A stretch of 64,000 bases of DNA from Arcicella sp038230735 (GCA_038230735.1 JBBRMR010000015.1:1-64000), one strand, 5' to 3'. Positions 1 through 8,825 are shown, numbered from the stretch's first letter. Notes: generated by a model not told the origin, from the letters alone. Program-made: numbers and translations.

Positions 1-2
1 AA

Positions 3-926
3 ATAAAAAAGTTTACACGTGGTGCAGTACAAATGGGACTGATTTTAGAAGATGCAAATCAAATCTTTGTTCCAACACTTTCCAACTCCTTCCAACAAAA
101 AATTGAAACCCTTGTAAAATCTGCCCACACCGCCCAAGAAAGTAGTAAGGATTTATACCAAACTGCTGAAAACCTTTTATTATCGGAGTTAGGGATTGAT
201 GAAAATATTTTCAAAGTCTCTAAGAATGAGGTGGTTACGAATGAGAAAAGTTTTGCAGATTTTGAAAACTCTTGGCGTTTGGATGCAGAGTATTATCAGC
301 CTAAGTATGAGAGATTGATTTCAAAAATACAATCAAAACCACATCAAACCTTGGGTTCAGTTGTTTCTATTTTAAAATCCATTGAGCCAGGTTCAGATGC
401 TTATCAAAGTACGGGTGTTCCGTTTGTGAGAGTTTCAAATATTACAAAATATGGTTTATCCGAACCTGATATACATTTAGATGCTGAGGTGTTTAATTTA
501 CCATTATTAATGCCTAAAAAGGATACTATTCTTTTAACAAAAGATGGTACTGTTGGTACTGCCTATAAAGTTGAAAAAGATTCTTATTTTATCACGTCAG
601 GAGCAATTTTGCATTTGACTATTAAAGATAAAAATGTCCTTCCAGACTTTCTTACGCTTGTTTTGAATTCAGTTCTGACAAAATTACAATCAGAAAGAGA
701 TGCAGGGGGTTCAATCATTCAACATTGGAAACCTTCTGAAATTCAAGAAGTAATTGTGCCAATTTTACCAATGGAATTTCAAGAAGTTCTAACAGTTAAA
801 ATCCAAGAGAGTTTCCGATTAAAAACCCATTCAGAGCAATTATTAAATCTTGCCAAACGGGCGGTAGAAATAGCGATTGAGGAAGGAGAGGATGAGGCGA
901 TGGCGTGGATTGGGGAGAGGCAATAA
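3..926 (+). CDS. hsdS: Type I restriction-modification specificity subunit HsdS, C-terminal part (5' end outside window)
   Basis: The reading frame is open to the left edge, so the ATG at 33 is probably internal and the true start lies upstream. About 307 residues are visible. They show the end of a first target-recognition domain, a helical spacer (around residues 25-65), a second recognition domain with the typical GVPFVRVSNI strand, and a C-terminal helix with repeated hydrophobic heptads ending in a glutamate-rich tail. HsdS subunits choose the DNA sequence recognised by the HsdM methylase and HsdR nuclease; those partners are not in the window and would be expected to the left. A PD-(D/E)XK-like gene follows after 41 nt on the same strand. 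Family assignment is firm; target sequence cannot be read from this. Confidence 0.88.
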   Translation: MKKFTRGAVQMGLILEDANQIFVPTLSNSFQQKIETLVKSAHTAQESSKDLYQTAENLLLSELGIDENIFKVSKNEVVTNEKSFADFENSWRLDAEYYQPKYERLISKIQSKPHQTLGSVVSILKSIEPGSDAYQSTGVPFVRVSNITKYGLSEPDIHLDAEVFNLPLLMPKKDTILLTKDGTVGTAYKVEKDSYFITSGAILHLTIKDKNVLPDFLTLVLNSVLTKLQSERDAGGSIIQHWKPSEIQEVIVPILPMEFQEVLTVKIQESFRLKTHSEQLLNLAKRAVEIAIEEGEDEAMAWIGERQ

Positions 927-967
927 TCATTAATTTTTCGTAAATTTGTTTAAAACAATTAAACGCC

Positions 968-1600
968 ATGAGAAATAGTAATTTTAGAGAATGGACTTTG
1001 GATAAAATTGAAGATGTTTTTGGTTTAGTTCAAATCAGAAGACTGCCCATTTTAGAAGAATTATTGGCTTTTGAATATCAAGCTGATGACTATGAAACAA
1101 GATATTTATCGAAATTAAGCGAGCATTATGTTGCCCTCGGGGGCGATGATTGGAATGAAGTCGAACTCGAAAATAAATTTATCAGTCCGCTAATTGTTTT
1201 TTCTGAGATTGCTAATGAAAAGTATTCATATTTTCTGGAAAGAGATTTATCTGCAACGATTGGTGAGTATGAATTATCAGGAAGGGTAGATGGTATGATA
1301 GCGACTGGTTTTAGGAATCCCAAAGTTCCCTATTTTTGTTTAAGCGAATATAAAAGACAAACAGACCCCAATGGCGACCCAAGGGGGCAGGCATTGATAG
1401 CTATGCTGGTTGCTCAACAATCGAATAACAATGGTAAACCAATTTTAGGCAGCTATATTATCGGAAGAGACTGGTACTTTATGGCTTTGGTCGGTAGTGA
1501 ATATGCCATCAGCAAAGATTTTTCGTGCGTTGATAGTGAAGTTTTTGATATTTATAGAATTTTGAAGGGATTGAAAGTGCAGATTGAGAAGTTGATATAA
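968..1600 (+). CDS. PD-(D/E)XK nuclease-like protein next to hsdS
   Basis: A 210-residue soluble protein without signal peptide. Residues D108 (in GRVDGM), E127-x-K129 (in SEYKRQ) and Q141 are spaced like a PD-(D/E)XK nuclease core: an Asp on a hairpin, then E-x-K on the next strand, then a Gln-bearing helix. This points to a restriction-endonuclease-like fold, but the call is made by eye and no specific family is recognised. It lies 41 nt behind the type I specificity gene on the same strand, so it may be co-transcribed with the restriction system as an accessory nuclease or nuclease-fold protein. It could equally be a catalytically inert fold relative. No methylase or helicase motifs are present. 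Confidence 0.55.
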   Translation: MRNSNFREWTLDKIEDVFGLVQIRRLPILEELLAFEYQADDYETRYLSKLSEHYVALGGDDWNEVELENKFISPLIVFSEIANEKYSYFLERDLSATIGEYELSGRVDGMIATGFRNPKVPYFCLSEYKRQTDPNGDPRGQALIAMLVAQQSNNNGKPILGSYIIGRDWYFMALVGSEYAISKDFSCVDSEVFDIYRILKGLKVQIEKLI

Positions 1601-1645
1601 TGTATTAATATTCAGGAAAAGAGGTTAAAATAAAATAAAAACATT

Positions 1646-1828
1646 ATGAAAGAAATATTTTTTATCGTTGAAGAAGACCAAGAAAGTGGTTATACTGCCC
1701 GTGCGGTTGGTTTATCTATTTTCACGGAGGCAGAAACTATTCAAGAACTTAAAAAAAATATTAAGGAGGTTTTAGAATGTCATTTTGATAATCCTGACGA
1801 TACTATTACAGAGTGTTTGTTTTCGTAG
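1646..1828 (+). CDS. HicB-like antitoxin family protein, orphan, possibly C-terminally altered
   Basis: A 60-residue protein with the compact HicB-like pattern: an N-terminal strand (EIFFIVEEDQ), the SGYTARAVG turn, and a helix leading to ECHFD. Members of this family are often mis-named 2-oxoisovalerate dehydrogenase; it has no dehydrogenase feature. HicB proteins normally neutralise HicA mRNA interferases. No HicA-like gene lies on either side, so it is an orphan here. The stop codon TAG (1826-1828) sits inside the left arm of a large palindromic element starting at 1825, so the natural C-terminus may have been replaced when that element arrived; family members usually continue a few residues past the CHFD motif. 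Confidence 0.6.
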   Translation: MKEIFFIVEEDQESGYTARAVGLSIFTEAETIQELKKNIKEVLECHFDNPDDTITECLFS

Positions 1829-1914
1829 AGACAAGGCACTGCCTTGTCTAATCTCCGTCCGTCTTTTAACTCGGAATTGGACTCTAATTAGACAAGGCAG
1901 TGCCTTGTCTCTAC
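1825..1914. repeat. Large palindromic element with 28-nt perfect arms
   Basis: Left arm 1825-1852 and right arm 1887-1914 are perfect reverse complements over 28 nt. Each arm is itself a near-perfect palindrome centred on ACAAGGCA-n-TGCCTTGT, so the element is a palindrome of palindromes with a 34-nt centre. The left arm provides the stop codon of the HicB-like gene. It resembles REP/MITE-type dispersed elements; no second copy was found in this window. Confidence 0.85.
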
Positions 1915-1983
1915 ATTATCCTCTCATGAATATCATTGTTCTGTTGATTGTGAACCTCAAAATTATATAAGAACAAAAAAGCT

Positions 1984-2229
1984 ATGAAAATTTTAGAAGC
2001 AAAATGTCTAAGTGCTTACTTGATTTGTATAACCTTTCAAGATTATACCCAGCAAACGATTGACTTTGAACCGTTTTTAAATCATAAAAAACATGAAGTT
2101 TTTGAATTTTATAAGCAATTATCAAATTTCAAAAAGTTCAGAATTGAAAAAGGAAATATCGTGTGGGGAGAAGATTGGGATTTGATATTTCCAATCGAAC
2201 AGTTGTATAATGGTAAGATATTGTTTTGA
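1984..2229 (+). CDS. DUF2442 domain protein
   Basis: An 81-residue protein matching the DUF2442 layout: a short N-terminal strand pair, then FRKFRIE-like and the conserved GNIVWGEDWDL segment, ending with the LYNGKI helix. DUF2442 proteins are small, often encoded beside DUF4160 proteins in toxin-antitoxin-like pairs, and their function is not established. No DUF4160 gene is present, so this copy also stands alone. It belongs to the left-edge island with the restriction subunit and the HicB-like orphan. A repeat element begins 8 nt after its stop codon and probably acts as its terminator. Confidence 0.7.
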   Translation: MKILEAKCLSAYLICITFQDYTQQTIDFEPFLNHKKHEVFEFYKQLSNFKKFRIEKGNIVWGEDWDLIFPIEQLYNGKILF

Positions 2230-2236
2230 ATAAAAA

Positions 2237-2326
2237 ATGTCTGAATTTGGATTCGTCAGATTAGTGGATTTTACTCCAAATACAATCCAAAAAATCCTTG
2301 AACCTGACGAATCCAAATTCATACAT
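2237..2326. repeat. Dispersed inverted-repeat element, TCTGAATTTGGATT family, copy 1
   Basis: Arms 2237-2259 and 2304-2326 match over 23 nt with one mismatch. The 44-nt centre is AT-rich. It lies between two convergent genes (DUF2442 and pgk). The outer arm sequence recurs at 6455-6559 and, shortened, at 38108-38179. Confidence 0.85.
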
Positions 2327-2334
2327 TATTTACA

Positions 2335-3522
2335 CTAACTTAAAGCCGCCACCCCTGGCAAAACCTTTCCTTCCATATATTCCAACAAAGCACCACCGCC
2401 CGTTGATACATACGAAACTCGGTCGCCATAGCCCGCATTGTTCACCGCAGCGGCAGAATCTCCACCACCAATTAATGAGAATGCACCGTTTTCTTCCGTA
2501 GCCATTACAACCGCATCCGCAATAGCATTTGTACCGTTGGCGAAATTTGGAAATTCAAAAACGCCCATTGGACCATTCCAAAGCACAGTTTTTGAGTTTT
2601 CGATAACGGTTTTGAAAAGTTCTACTGATTCTGGACCGATGTCTAAACCTTGCCAGCCGTCTGGAATTTTTCCACTCGCCACAATCTGACGGTTAGCGTC
2701 ATTCGAGAAATCATCGGCACATAAATTATCCACGGGCATATAAATTTTTACGCCTTTTTCTTCCGCTTTTTTCAATAATTCTTTTGCCAATTCTACTTTA
2801 TCGGGTTCAGATATTGACTTTCCGATTTGACCGCCTTGTGCCAATACGAACGTATAAGTCATACCACCACCGATGATGAGGTTATCAACTTTATCCAACA
2901 ATTTCTCAATCAATAAAATCTTATCCGAAACCTTTGAACCACCCATAATAGCGGTGAAAGGTCTTTCGGCGTGTTCCAATATTTTTTGAGCATTTTCAAT
3001 TTCGGCTTGCATAACAAAACCAGAAATTCTGTCCTCAAAAAATTGACCGATAACTGCCGTAGAAGCGTGCGCTCTGTGAGCAGTTCCGAAGGCATCATTT
3101 ACCCAAACGTCTCCTAATTTTGAGAGTTTTTCCGCAAATGCTACGTCTCCTTTTTCTTCTTCTTTATAAAAACGAAGGTTTTCTAATAACAAAATTTCAC
3201 CAGGTTGTAAAGTCGCCGCTTGGTCGATGGCAGATTGACCGATGCAATCATCCGCAAATTTTACGGTACGACCAAACACTACTGAAAGCGGATTGACAAG
3301 GTGTTTTAACGAATATTTATCCGTCGGTCCATCTTTCGGACGGCCTAAATGCGACATCAAAATTACCGAACCTCCATCGTTCAATATTTTGTTGATGGTC
3401 GGAATGGTCGCTTTGATACGAGTATCGTCGGTGATTTCAAAACGTTCGTTCAAAGGAACATTAAAATCTACCCGAACTAAGGCACGTTTGCTTGCGAAGT
3501 TATAAGAATTGACTGTTTGCAT
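2335..3522 (-). CDS. pgk: Phosphoglycerate kinase
   Basis: A 395-residue cytosolic enzyme that transfers phosphate from 1,3-bisphosphoglycerate to ADP in glycolysis and runs backward in gluconeogenesis. Seen in the sequence: the N-terminal substrate motif RVDFNVPL, the SHLGRPKDG loop, LLENLRFYKEEE, the domain linker with FTAIMGGSKVSDK, and the C-terminal nucleotide loop GGGDSAAAV. Length is normal for bacterial Pgk. It is a single-gene unit: the downstream side is a palindromic element and the upstream side is a long word-type inverted repeat. Here glycolysis also takes up triose phosphates made by the glpK/glpD products further along. No anomaly in conserved residues was noticed. Confidence 0.98.
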   Translation of the reverse strand: MQTVNSYNFASKRALVRVDFNVPLNERFEITDDTRIKATIPTINKILNDGGSVILMSHLGRPKDGPTDKYSLKHLVNPLSVVFGRTVKFADDCIGQSAIDQAATLQPGEILLLENLRFYKEEEKGDVAFAEKLSKLGDVWVNDAFGTAHRAHASTAVIGQFFEDRISGFVMQAEIENAQKILEHAERPFTAIMGGSKVSDKILLIEKLLDKVDNLIIGGGMTYTFVLAQGGQIGKSISEPDKVELAKELLKKAEEKGVKIYMPVDNLCADDFSNDANRQIVASGKIPDGWQGLDIGPESVELFKTVIENSKTVLWNGPMGVFEFPNFANGTNAIADAVVMATEENGAFSLIGGGDSAAAVNNAGYGDRVSYVSTGGGALLEYMEGKVLPGVAALS

Positions 3523-3529
3523 TTTTTGG

Positions 3530-3638
3530 TTGTGAGTTGTGAGTTGCGAGTTGTAAGTTGTGAGTAAAAATATTGGTTTAATTTCCGAAGAAATATTCGA
3601 CTATTTTTTATTCACAACTCACAACTCATAATTCGCAA
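3530..3638. repeat. Word-type inverted repeat (GTGAGTT units)
   Basis: The left part (3530-3564) is a run of imperfect copies of GTGAGTT; the right part (3613-3638) is a run of the reverse complement (ACAACTC units). The 48-nt centre is AT-rich. It lies upstream of pgk and downstream of the membrane gene ending at 3747. Confidence 0.7.
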
Positions 3639-3746
3639 ATTTAAAAACCCAAATATACATTTTCTCAAATCAATCACGAAATAAGACCATGAATTGAGTA
3701 GTTTTTCTTAATTTTTATAATAATAATTATATTTTTTATTGAGGTA

Positions 3747-4919
3747 TTAACACTCTCCACCACCTCCACCACCTCCAGCATCACCTCCGCCAAACTGAAA
3801 AGTATCACCTTGCTGTGGGATTTTGGATTGTATCACTTGCGACATAATGATGGATTCAAAATTGAGCCCTTTGCGTTCATTGTCAGGTTCGGAAGTGATA
3901 TTATACTTGGGTGTGCGTAGGTAACGAATAGATATTCCTGCAAGGGCAATTAAGAATGCACCACCCACGGTTAAAGCAATTTCTACGGGAAGAATTGAGA
4001 AGTAAAAACGATAGGTAAAAATAGAAAATCCGATGGCTAATAATCCAATAATTAATAATAATCGGTCATGATTTTTTAATCCAAAGAAAATATAGGCAAA
4101 AGGAATTACTGTGGTAAAGAAATAAAACATGGGAGCAAAAGTAATTTGTGGAGAAATGGCATCAATTAAGTGATTGATTTGTGCATTTCCTTCTCTGACA
4201 ACCCAATAATTACCTCCTAAATATAAAGTAATCAACGAAAGAATTTTGAAGGTATCTAAACATTTTTCATAATATAATTCATCGTCTCTTTTGCTTAATT
4301 TCTCTTGGAAATAATAAGCAATTATAGAGAAAATCATGAGGATAAATGGCAGGAGTGTTCTACCCCAAGCAAATTCTAAACTGATTAAAACTACAATAGT
4401 GAGGCTCAATAAATAGGTTGAAATGGTTATTAAAATATCGGCATATCTGATGCTTGCTACTATAAAAAATGGTAAATATAAACTCAATACTACCCAGCTT
4501 GGCAATTTGACGTTTTCAAAAATCAGATAGATAGCGGTGCAAAATGCTCCCAAAGCCATGTATATTAGTGCATTATCTACGCCCGAATGATAGAGTTTAT
4601 TATTTTTGATGAGGAATTCGAGGATGCAAATGAAAACAATTCCCAATACAATACTTTCAATAATGAAAGCAAATTGTGGATAGTTTTCAAGGGGAACTGT
4701 AAAAAATAGGGCAAATACCCCCCCTGAAAAACTGGCGGCTAAAATGGTGAAAATAAATAAGCCGATTTTGAGAAAAATATTGGGATTATTATAATCAGAT
4801 TGATATTCTTTCTGAATTTCGGATAGCTGTTCTTGCTTCAAAAAATCCTTCTGAAACCATTTTTGAGCAACATTTTGGATAAAGTCGTTGACTGACCATT
4901 GAGGATTGTATGCCTTCAT
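3747..4919 (-). CDS. Multi-pass membrane protein with glycine-rich C-terminus
   Basis: A 390-residue protein with about 10 predicted membrane segments, organised like DUF2157-type proteins: a short cytosolic N-terminus (about 65 residues) followed by closely packed hydrophobic helices. The C-terminus is a soluble tail ending in GGGDAGGGGGGGEC, a glycine-rich end seen in several unrelated Bacteroidota membrane proteins. A start at 5009 would read through an inverted-repeat element, so the ATG at 4917-4919 (protein beginning MKAYNPQ) is chosen. It follows, on the same strand, the membrane protein at 5019-6416 with 99 nt between. Function not recognised. Confidence 0.75.
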   Translation of the reverse strand: MKAYNPQWSVNDFIQNVAQKWFQKDFLKQEQLSEIQKEYQSDYNNPNIFLKIGLFIFTILAASFSGGVFALFFTVPLENYPQFAFIIESIVLGIVFICILEFLIKNNKLYHSGVDNALIYMALGAFCTAIYLIFENVKLPSWVVLSLYLPFFIVASIRYADILITISTYLLSLTIVVLISLEFAWGRTLLPFILMIFSIIAYYFQEKLSKRDDELYYEKCLDTFKILSLITLYLGGNYWVVREGNAQINHLIDAISPQITFAPMFYFFTTVIPFAYIFFGLKNHDRLLLIIGLLAIGFSIFTYRFYFSILPVEIALTVGGAFLIALAGISIRYLRTPKYNITSEPDNERKGLNFESIIMSQVIQSKIPQQGDTFQFGGGDAGGGGGGGEC

Positions 4920-4925
4920 AATTTC

Positions 4926-5016
4926 GATGTTCGTTTTTCGATGGTTGATGTTCGGGAGTACAATGTTTGGGTTTGAGACGTTTTCCGAACATCGAAAAAC
5001 GAGCATCAAACATCGA
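4926..5016. repeat. Word-type inverted repeat (GATGTTCG / CGAAAAACG units)
   Basis: The segment 4926-4955 and the segment 4985-5016 are made of the same short words in opposite orientation (GATGTTCG, TTTTTCGATG and their complements), with the words shuffled so that several pairings are possible. It fills the gap between two same-strand membrane genes. Confidence 0.65.
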
Positions 5017-5018
5017 CA

Positions 5019-6416
5019 TTACACTCTTTTATAAATTCCCTTTTCAACCAATTTATACCGTCTTTCCAAAGCGGGAATGCGTTTAAACAGTTTGGGGGCA
5101 AGGTTCACTTTATCAATAATAATGTCAGGAGAATCTTGTTCAAAATTTCGGAGAATACTAATCACATTATCGTAATTATCCAGATTTTCGAGTTCGTATT
5201 TAGCTAAATTCCAGTTCAAATAGGGCGTGGCAGCGTAATTATTTTTGTATTCTTCCATGCCATCGCCCAAAACTAATACTCGTTTATTCTTGATTTTAAC
5301 TTCACTATTTTCCTTTAATTTTAGGTTTTTCAATTGGACAAAACTGCTACTGCTATTGGTGTAAATGCCTTGGTATTGAATTAATAAAATTGCTCCGAAA
5401 AGTCCTAAAAATATCAATTCTGCCAACCATTGTTTCTTGATACTACTGAAAAAAATGATGGTAAAAAAGGCAAGTGCTGGTACAAAAATAATGAATTGCA
5501 TGGGAGCTAAAAAAGGCATTAAACCAATAGAAAGCACGCCTGCAATAACCCAGAGCATCATTACCTGCTGACAGCGTATCTGGAAATTGTTATACCCAAA
5601 GGCATTTACTAATTTAAGAAAACCAAAAATCCCAAAGCCAAAGGGCAATATTAAAGTTGCCAATAATGATTTAAAATCATTGAGATTATACTGCCTAATT
5701 TGAAAAACCGAAGAAAGAAAATTACGAACAAATGCCGCATAAGTACCGTCTAAATAAAAGAAAAGTGCCGTCAATAAAAGGGGGAACAGAAAGCCAAAAA
5801 TGGATAGCGAATGTTGGCGGAGGGTTGCACCACTAAAAAATACCAAAGATGCCGTTGCCCAAAGGATAAATACGCAAGCGGGAGGATAAAAAAGGGAGGC
5901 AACACCAATCAAAAAACCAATTTCAAAAACCTCATCCGTGGCTTGCAAACGACTGATTTGCCTAACTAATATTCCGAATGACATTAATAAAAAAGTGGTC
6001 GCCATCAACACGGGCGAAAGCGTTGAACAATCAAAGGAAATATTGAGAAAAAGTAGATAAATCAGACCTGGAACGTAGTTTCTTTTGGCATAAATATCTC
6101 GATTATTGATAATTACATTGAAATAAATAGTTTGAAAGGCTACCACAGCGAGGGCAGCAAACTGATAAACCGTTTGCGAGCGTCCAAAAAGCCCATCCAG
6201 TCCCGCATATACCAATACCGACAACGGGGCAGTATTATCCCAAATCTGCGAATACATCACAAATCCTTTGTTTACCTGTTCGCCCACAAGCATCCACTGC
6301 AGCTCAGGAATCAATTCGGGAATACCCGCCAAATACAGCGGCATCCGAATTAAAATAAGCAAAATCAATAAACTAAAGATTTGGTAAACCGCATTTACCT
6401 TAAAAAAACTGAGCAT
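5019..6416 (-). CDS. Multi-pass membrane protein, possible GT-C-like glycosyltransferase
   Basis: A 465-residue protein with roughly 10-12 hydrophobic segments and a soluble C-terminal domain of about 100 residues (around 365-465). The first loop after membrane segment 1 contains PELQWMLVGE and further on YSQIWDNTAP, which resembles the first periplasmic loop of GT-C lipid-linked sugar transferases; the usual acidic pair is not clear, so this is only a suggestion. The soluble tail has an alpha/beta look (KRVLVLGDGMEEY, DIIIDKVN). No close family is recognised. The upstream side carries a palindromic element (6455-6559). It may share a transcript with the membrane gene downstream at 3747-4919. 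Confidence 0.6.
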   Translation of the reverse strand: MLSFFKVNAVYQIFSLLILLILIRMPLYLAGIPELIPELQWMLVGEQVNKGFVMYSQIWDNTAPLSVLVYAGLDGLFGRSQTVYQFAALAVVAFQTIYFNVIINNRDIYAKRNYVPGLIYLLFLNISFDCSTLSPVLMATTFLLMSFGILVRQISRLQATDEVFEIGFLIGVASLFYPPACVFILWATASLVFFSGATLRQHSLSIFGFLFPLLLTALFFYLDGTYAAFVRNFLSSVFQIRQYNLNDFKSLLATLILPFGFGIFGFLKLVNAFGYNNFQIRCQQVMMLWVIAGVLSIGLMPFLAPMQFIIFVPALAFFTIIFFSSIKKQWLAELIFLGLFGAILLIQYQGIYTNSSSSFVQLKNLKLKENSEVKIKNKRVLVLGDGMEEYKNNYAATPYLNWNLAKYELENLDNYDNVISILRNFEQDSPDIIIDKVNLAPKLFKRIPALERRYKLVEKGIYKRV

Positions 6417-6454
6417 ATTTTTCGTTTTTGGTGGTTCGATATTCGATGAATGAT

Positions 6455-6559
6455 GTCTGAATTTGGATTCGTCAGATTAGAAGATTTATGGATTGCAGGT
6501 TTTCAAAAATTAGGCAAAAAATCCATTAATCCCTTAATCTGACGAATCCAAATTCAGAC
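6455..6559. repeat. Dispersed inverted-repeat element, TCTGAATTTGGATT family, copy 2
   Basis: Arms 6455-6479 and 6535-6559 are perfect reverse complements over 25 nt. The arms share 22-23 nt with copy 1 at 2237-2326, while the centres differ apart from short AAAAAATCC-like patches. It lies between two minus-strand genes. Confidence 0.88.
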
Positions 6560-6564
6560 GGTAT

Positions 6565-8286
6565 CTACTTCATTTCAACAATATCAAAGATATAATCCTT
6601 CCTTGCTTCATTGGGATAGCAAGTTTGCCAATCTACATCTGTGAAGGTCTTTTCGATGGATAGTTCTCCGCTTGTGCAAGCAACAGTTACGTTGAATTTT
6701 GTGGCTACGTTATAAGGATTTAGCACAACAATTGCCAATTTATTACCCAACCGCATCGTTCTAACTAACAAATTATCAGTATTGTCTTTTAATTTGTAAC
6801 CTTCCTCTTGTCGGTAATTATTTTCTCCCACAAATTTATACTTACTTTTCCATAATTGAAATTCGGCTTGGGGTGTTCGCATATCTACGGCAGAAAGTTT
6901 CTCATTATTGGGAAATATTTTCCTTGTTCCTAAAAGTGTCAAAGCAAACTGAAAACCATTATACGAGTCAGCATTCAGATTAGGAATTGGTCTGTTCCAT
7001 TCATGAAAATGCAAACCAGAAAAGAAAACCGCCATTGTTGATTTAAAGGCTTGGTCACGAGTTAGATAATGTGCCAAATCTTTTTTTCCTCCACCCCCCT
7101 TTATAGAACCATCTTTATATTGCCACCCATTGCCCGCTCTATCACAAATTAATTTTGCCTGAATAAAGCATAAATCCTTGCCGATGCTGTGCATATAGCT
7201 ATAATTCTTTTCTGCCATGCTGGTTACTCTTGCTAAATAATGCTCAATATTAGCATTTGACCCATAAGCATTTAACGTCCGCACACCATCGTTATATCCA
7301 TGCATAGTGGTCTCGCCATAATGCGACATTTCTAATAAAGGAGCAAAATTTTCAGAATCTATTACTTTGTAATTAACGCCATCCAAATTAACTTGATTGG
7401 TATAAATAGGATTAATCTGGTTTTGGTTAACTACTCCATTAACATTTGGATAACCATTTTTTGTAAGGTTCCCAACTTCTGGATTTATCGGATGAACGTA
7501 CATTGCTTGAAAAATTCCTTGCAAATTATCACAGACGGATTTGATAAAACGTAAAGATTTACGGGGATTTACACCATTTTCATAATTATTTTCCCAGTCG
7601 AAAGTTACCATACCATTTCGCTGTTTTCCCCCTACATAATAATCACCAAATTCCGTTGAACGGGCAACTTCTCTGCCCATTTTGTCTAAATCTGCCTCGG
7701 TTTTATTATCCCATGAATTCACTTCTCCACCACCCGCTTGGAGTCTTTGTTCAATGGGCAAAGCGGATGAAAAAGTATTGAGATTAACTCCTTTACGAGT
7801 ATTGTAATTATTAGAAAAGGGCTTTCCACGGTCTGGGTCTATAAAAAAATTCCAATCTGAACCTTCTGATTGATGCACCTGATAATCTACCGAACCCCAA
7901 ATCCCTCTATTTCTCAACGAAATTCGTTTTTGTTTATATACTTTCGAGAGTGAAGTGTGAAGGGTAACAATCCAATTGGGTAGATAAAATCCTAAATTTT
8001 TATTGAGAGCCGTTGGATAAACCGTATTGGGGAAAAGATTAGGCGAAAATGTTTCAGCCGACCTTTCGAGCGGAACGTTACTTAATATGGCAGGAAATTC
8101 TGAAACTTCTGGACCGCTTCCCGCATTGGCAGATTCAGTTCTGAAATTAAGAAAACTCTCCGCTTTCTTTACAGATTTTGGAGAAGAATTAGTCGTTTTT
8201 TGTTGAACAACGGGCTTTTCAGTTTGGCATTGTGAGCCAAGTAAGAAAATGGACAGAAAACCCGTTAATGAAAATAATCGAATCAT
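6565..8286 (-). CDS. Exported protein of unknown function, possible glycoside-hydrolase-like fold
   Basis: A 573-residue protein. The N-terminus is a clear export signal (LFSLTGFLSIFLLGSQC) and the Cys at about residue 21 may be lipidated, although the residue before it (Gln) is not the classic lipobox residue. A Ser/Lys/Thr-rich linker follows, then a large domain with many aromatic and Asn residues. The last 80 residues (LVRTMRLGNKLAIVVLNPY and on) look like a beta-sandwich cap of the kind that ends many GH enzymes, and aromatic/acid patches such as GMVTFDWENNYENG could be part of a barrel active site. No family is recognised with certainty. Monocistronic on the minus strand; divergent from rbfA. 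Confidence 0.6.
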   Translation of the reverse strand: MIRLFSLTGFLSIFLLGSQCQTEKPVVQQKTTNSSPKSVKKAESFLNFRTESANAGSGPEVSEFPAILSNVPLERSAETFSPNLFPNTVYPTALNKNLGFYLPNWIVTLHTSLSKVYKQKRISLRNRGIWGSVDYQVHQSEGSDWNFFIDPDRGKPFSNNYNTRKGVNLNTFSSALPIEQRLQAGGGEVNSWDNKTEADLDKMGREVARSTEFGDYYVGGKQRNGMVTFDWENNYENGVNPRKSLRFIKSVCDNLQGIFQAMYVHPINPEVGNLTKNGYPNVNGVVNQNQINPIYTNQVNLDGVNYKVIDSENFAPLLEMSHYGETTMHGYNDGVRTLNAYGSNANIEHYLARVTSMAEKNYSYMHSIGKDLCFIQAKLICDRAGNGWQYKDGSIKGGGGKKDLAHYLTRDQAFKSTMAVFFSGLHFHEWNRPIPNLNADSYNGFQFALTLLGTRKIFPNNEKLSAVDMRTPQAEFQLWKSKYKFVGENNYRQEEGYKLKDNTDNLLVRTMRLGNKLAIVVLNPYNVATKFNVTVACTSGELSIEKTFTDVDWQTCYPNEARKDYIFDIVEMK

Positions 8287-8443
8287 GAGAAATAGTTATG
8301 AGAGATGAGTTATGAATTATGAGTTCAAGTCGCTGATTGCCTTATAAATTAATCTTTAAACATTTTGAGGTTTTGAGTATTTGTTAAAGTTACGAAATAA
8401 AACGAAATTTAATTCCGAAATTTGCACCCAAATAAATAGAACC

Positions 8444-8824
8444 ATGGAATCGAAAAGACAACAACAATACGGAAAACTTATCAAACAAGATTTGAGCGAA
8501 ATTTTCCAAAAAGATATGCAAACCACCTTCGGAAAGGCTTTTGTAACAATAACGGATGTAAAAGTAACCCCCGATTTAGCCATTGCCAGAGCGTATTTGA
8601 GCTTTATGCTAACGAATGATAAAGACGGTTTGCTCAATGATATTCGTGAAAAATCGAAACAAATCAGGGGAATTTTGGGCAATAAACTTCGTCATCAAGT
8701 ACGAATTATTCCAAATCTTGAATTTTTTGTGGACGATACCGCCGAATACGCTGCTCACATGGATGCCTTGATTTCAAATTTGGAGATTCCACCTTTGAAA
8801 GAGGGTGAGGTTATTGAAGATTAA
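8444..8824 (+). CDS. rbfA: 30S ribosome-binding factor RbfA
   Basis: A 126-residue protein of the RbfA family, needed for late 16S rRNA processing and 30S maturation, especially in the cold. It shows the KH-like fold signature: N-terminal RQQQYGKLIKQDLSEIF helix, strand VTITDVKVTPDL, ARAYLSF, and the C-terminal RIIPNLEFFVDDTAEY. The ATG at 8444 is preferred because residues upstream of it (from 8381) do not resemble the family. Its stop (8822-8824) is one base before the ATG of the LolE-like gene, a pairing common in Bacteroidota, so the two are likely co-translated. Confidence 0.93.
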   Translation: MESKRQQQYGKLIKQDLSEIFQKDMQTTFGKAFVTITDVKVTPDLAIARAYLSFMLTNDKDGLLNDIREKSKQIRGILGNKLRHQVRIIPNLEFFVDDTAEYAAHMDALISNLEIPPLKEGEVIED

Positions 8825-8825
8825 T

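Noticed and set aside
33..926. HsdS starting at ATG 33 as a full short gene
   Set aside because: The frame is open up to the window edge and the residues before the ATG (FTRGAVQ) fit the recognition domain, so the gene starts outside.
1646..1828. Annotation as 2-oxoisovalerate dehydrogenase subunit
   Set aside because: This is a common database error for HicB-like proteins; the 60 residues have no dehydrogenase motif.
1785..1970. A 61-codon plus-strand frame over the palindrome behind the HicB-like gene
   Set aside because: It consists largely of palindrome sequence and overlaps the antitoxin frame; no family likeness.
4920..5009. Upstream extension of the membrane protein to 5009
   Set aside because: The added residues are encoded by a word-type inverted repeat and do not resemble an N-terminus.
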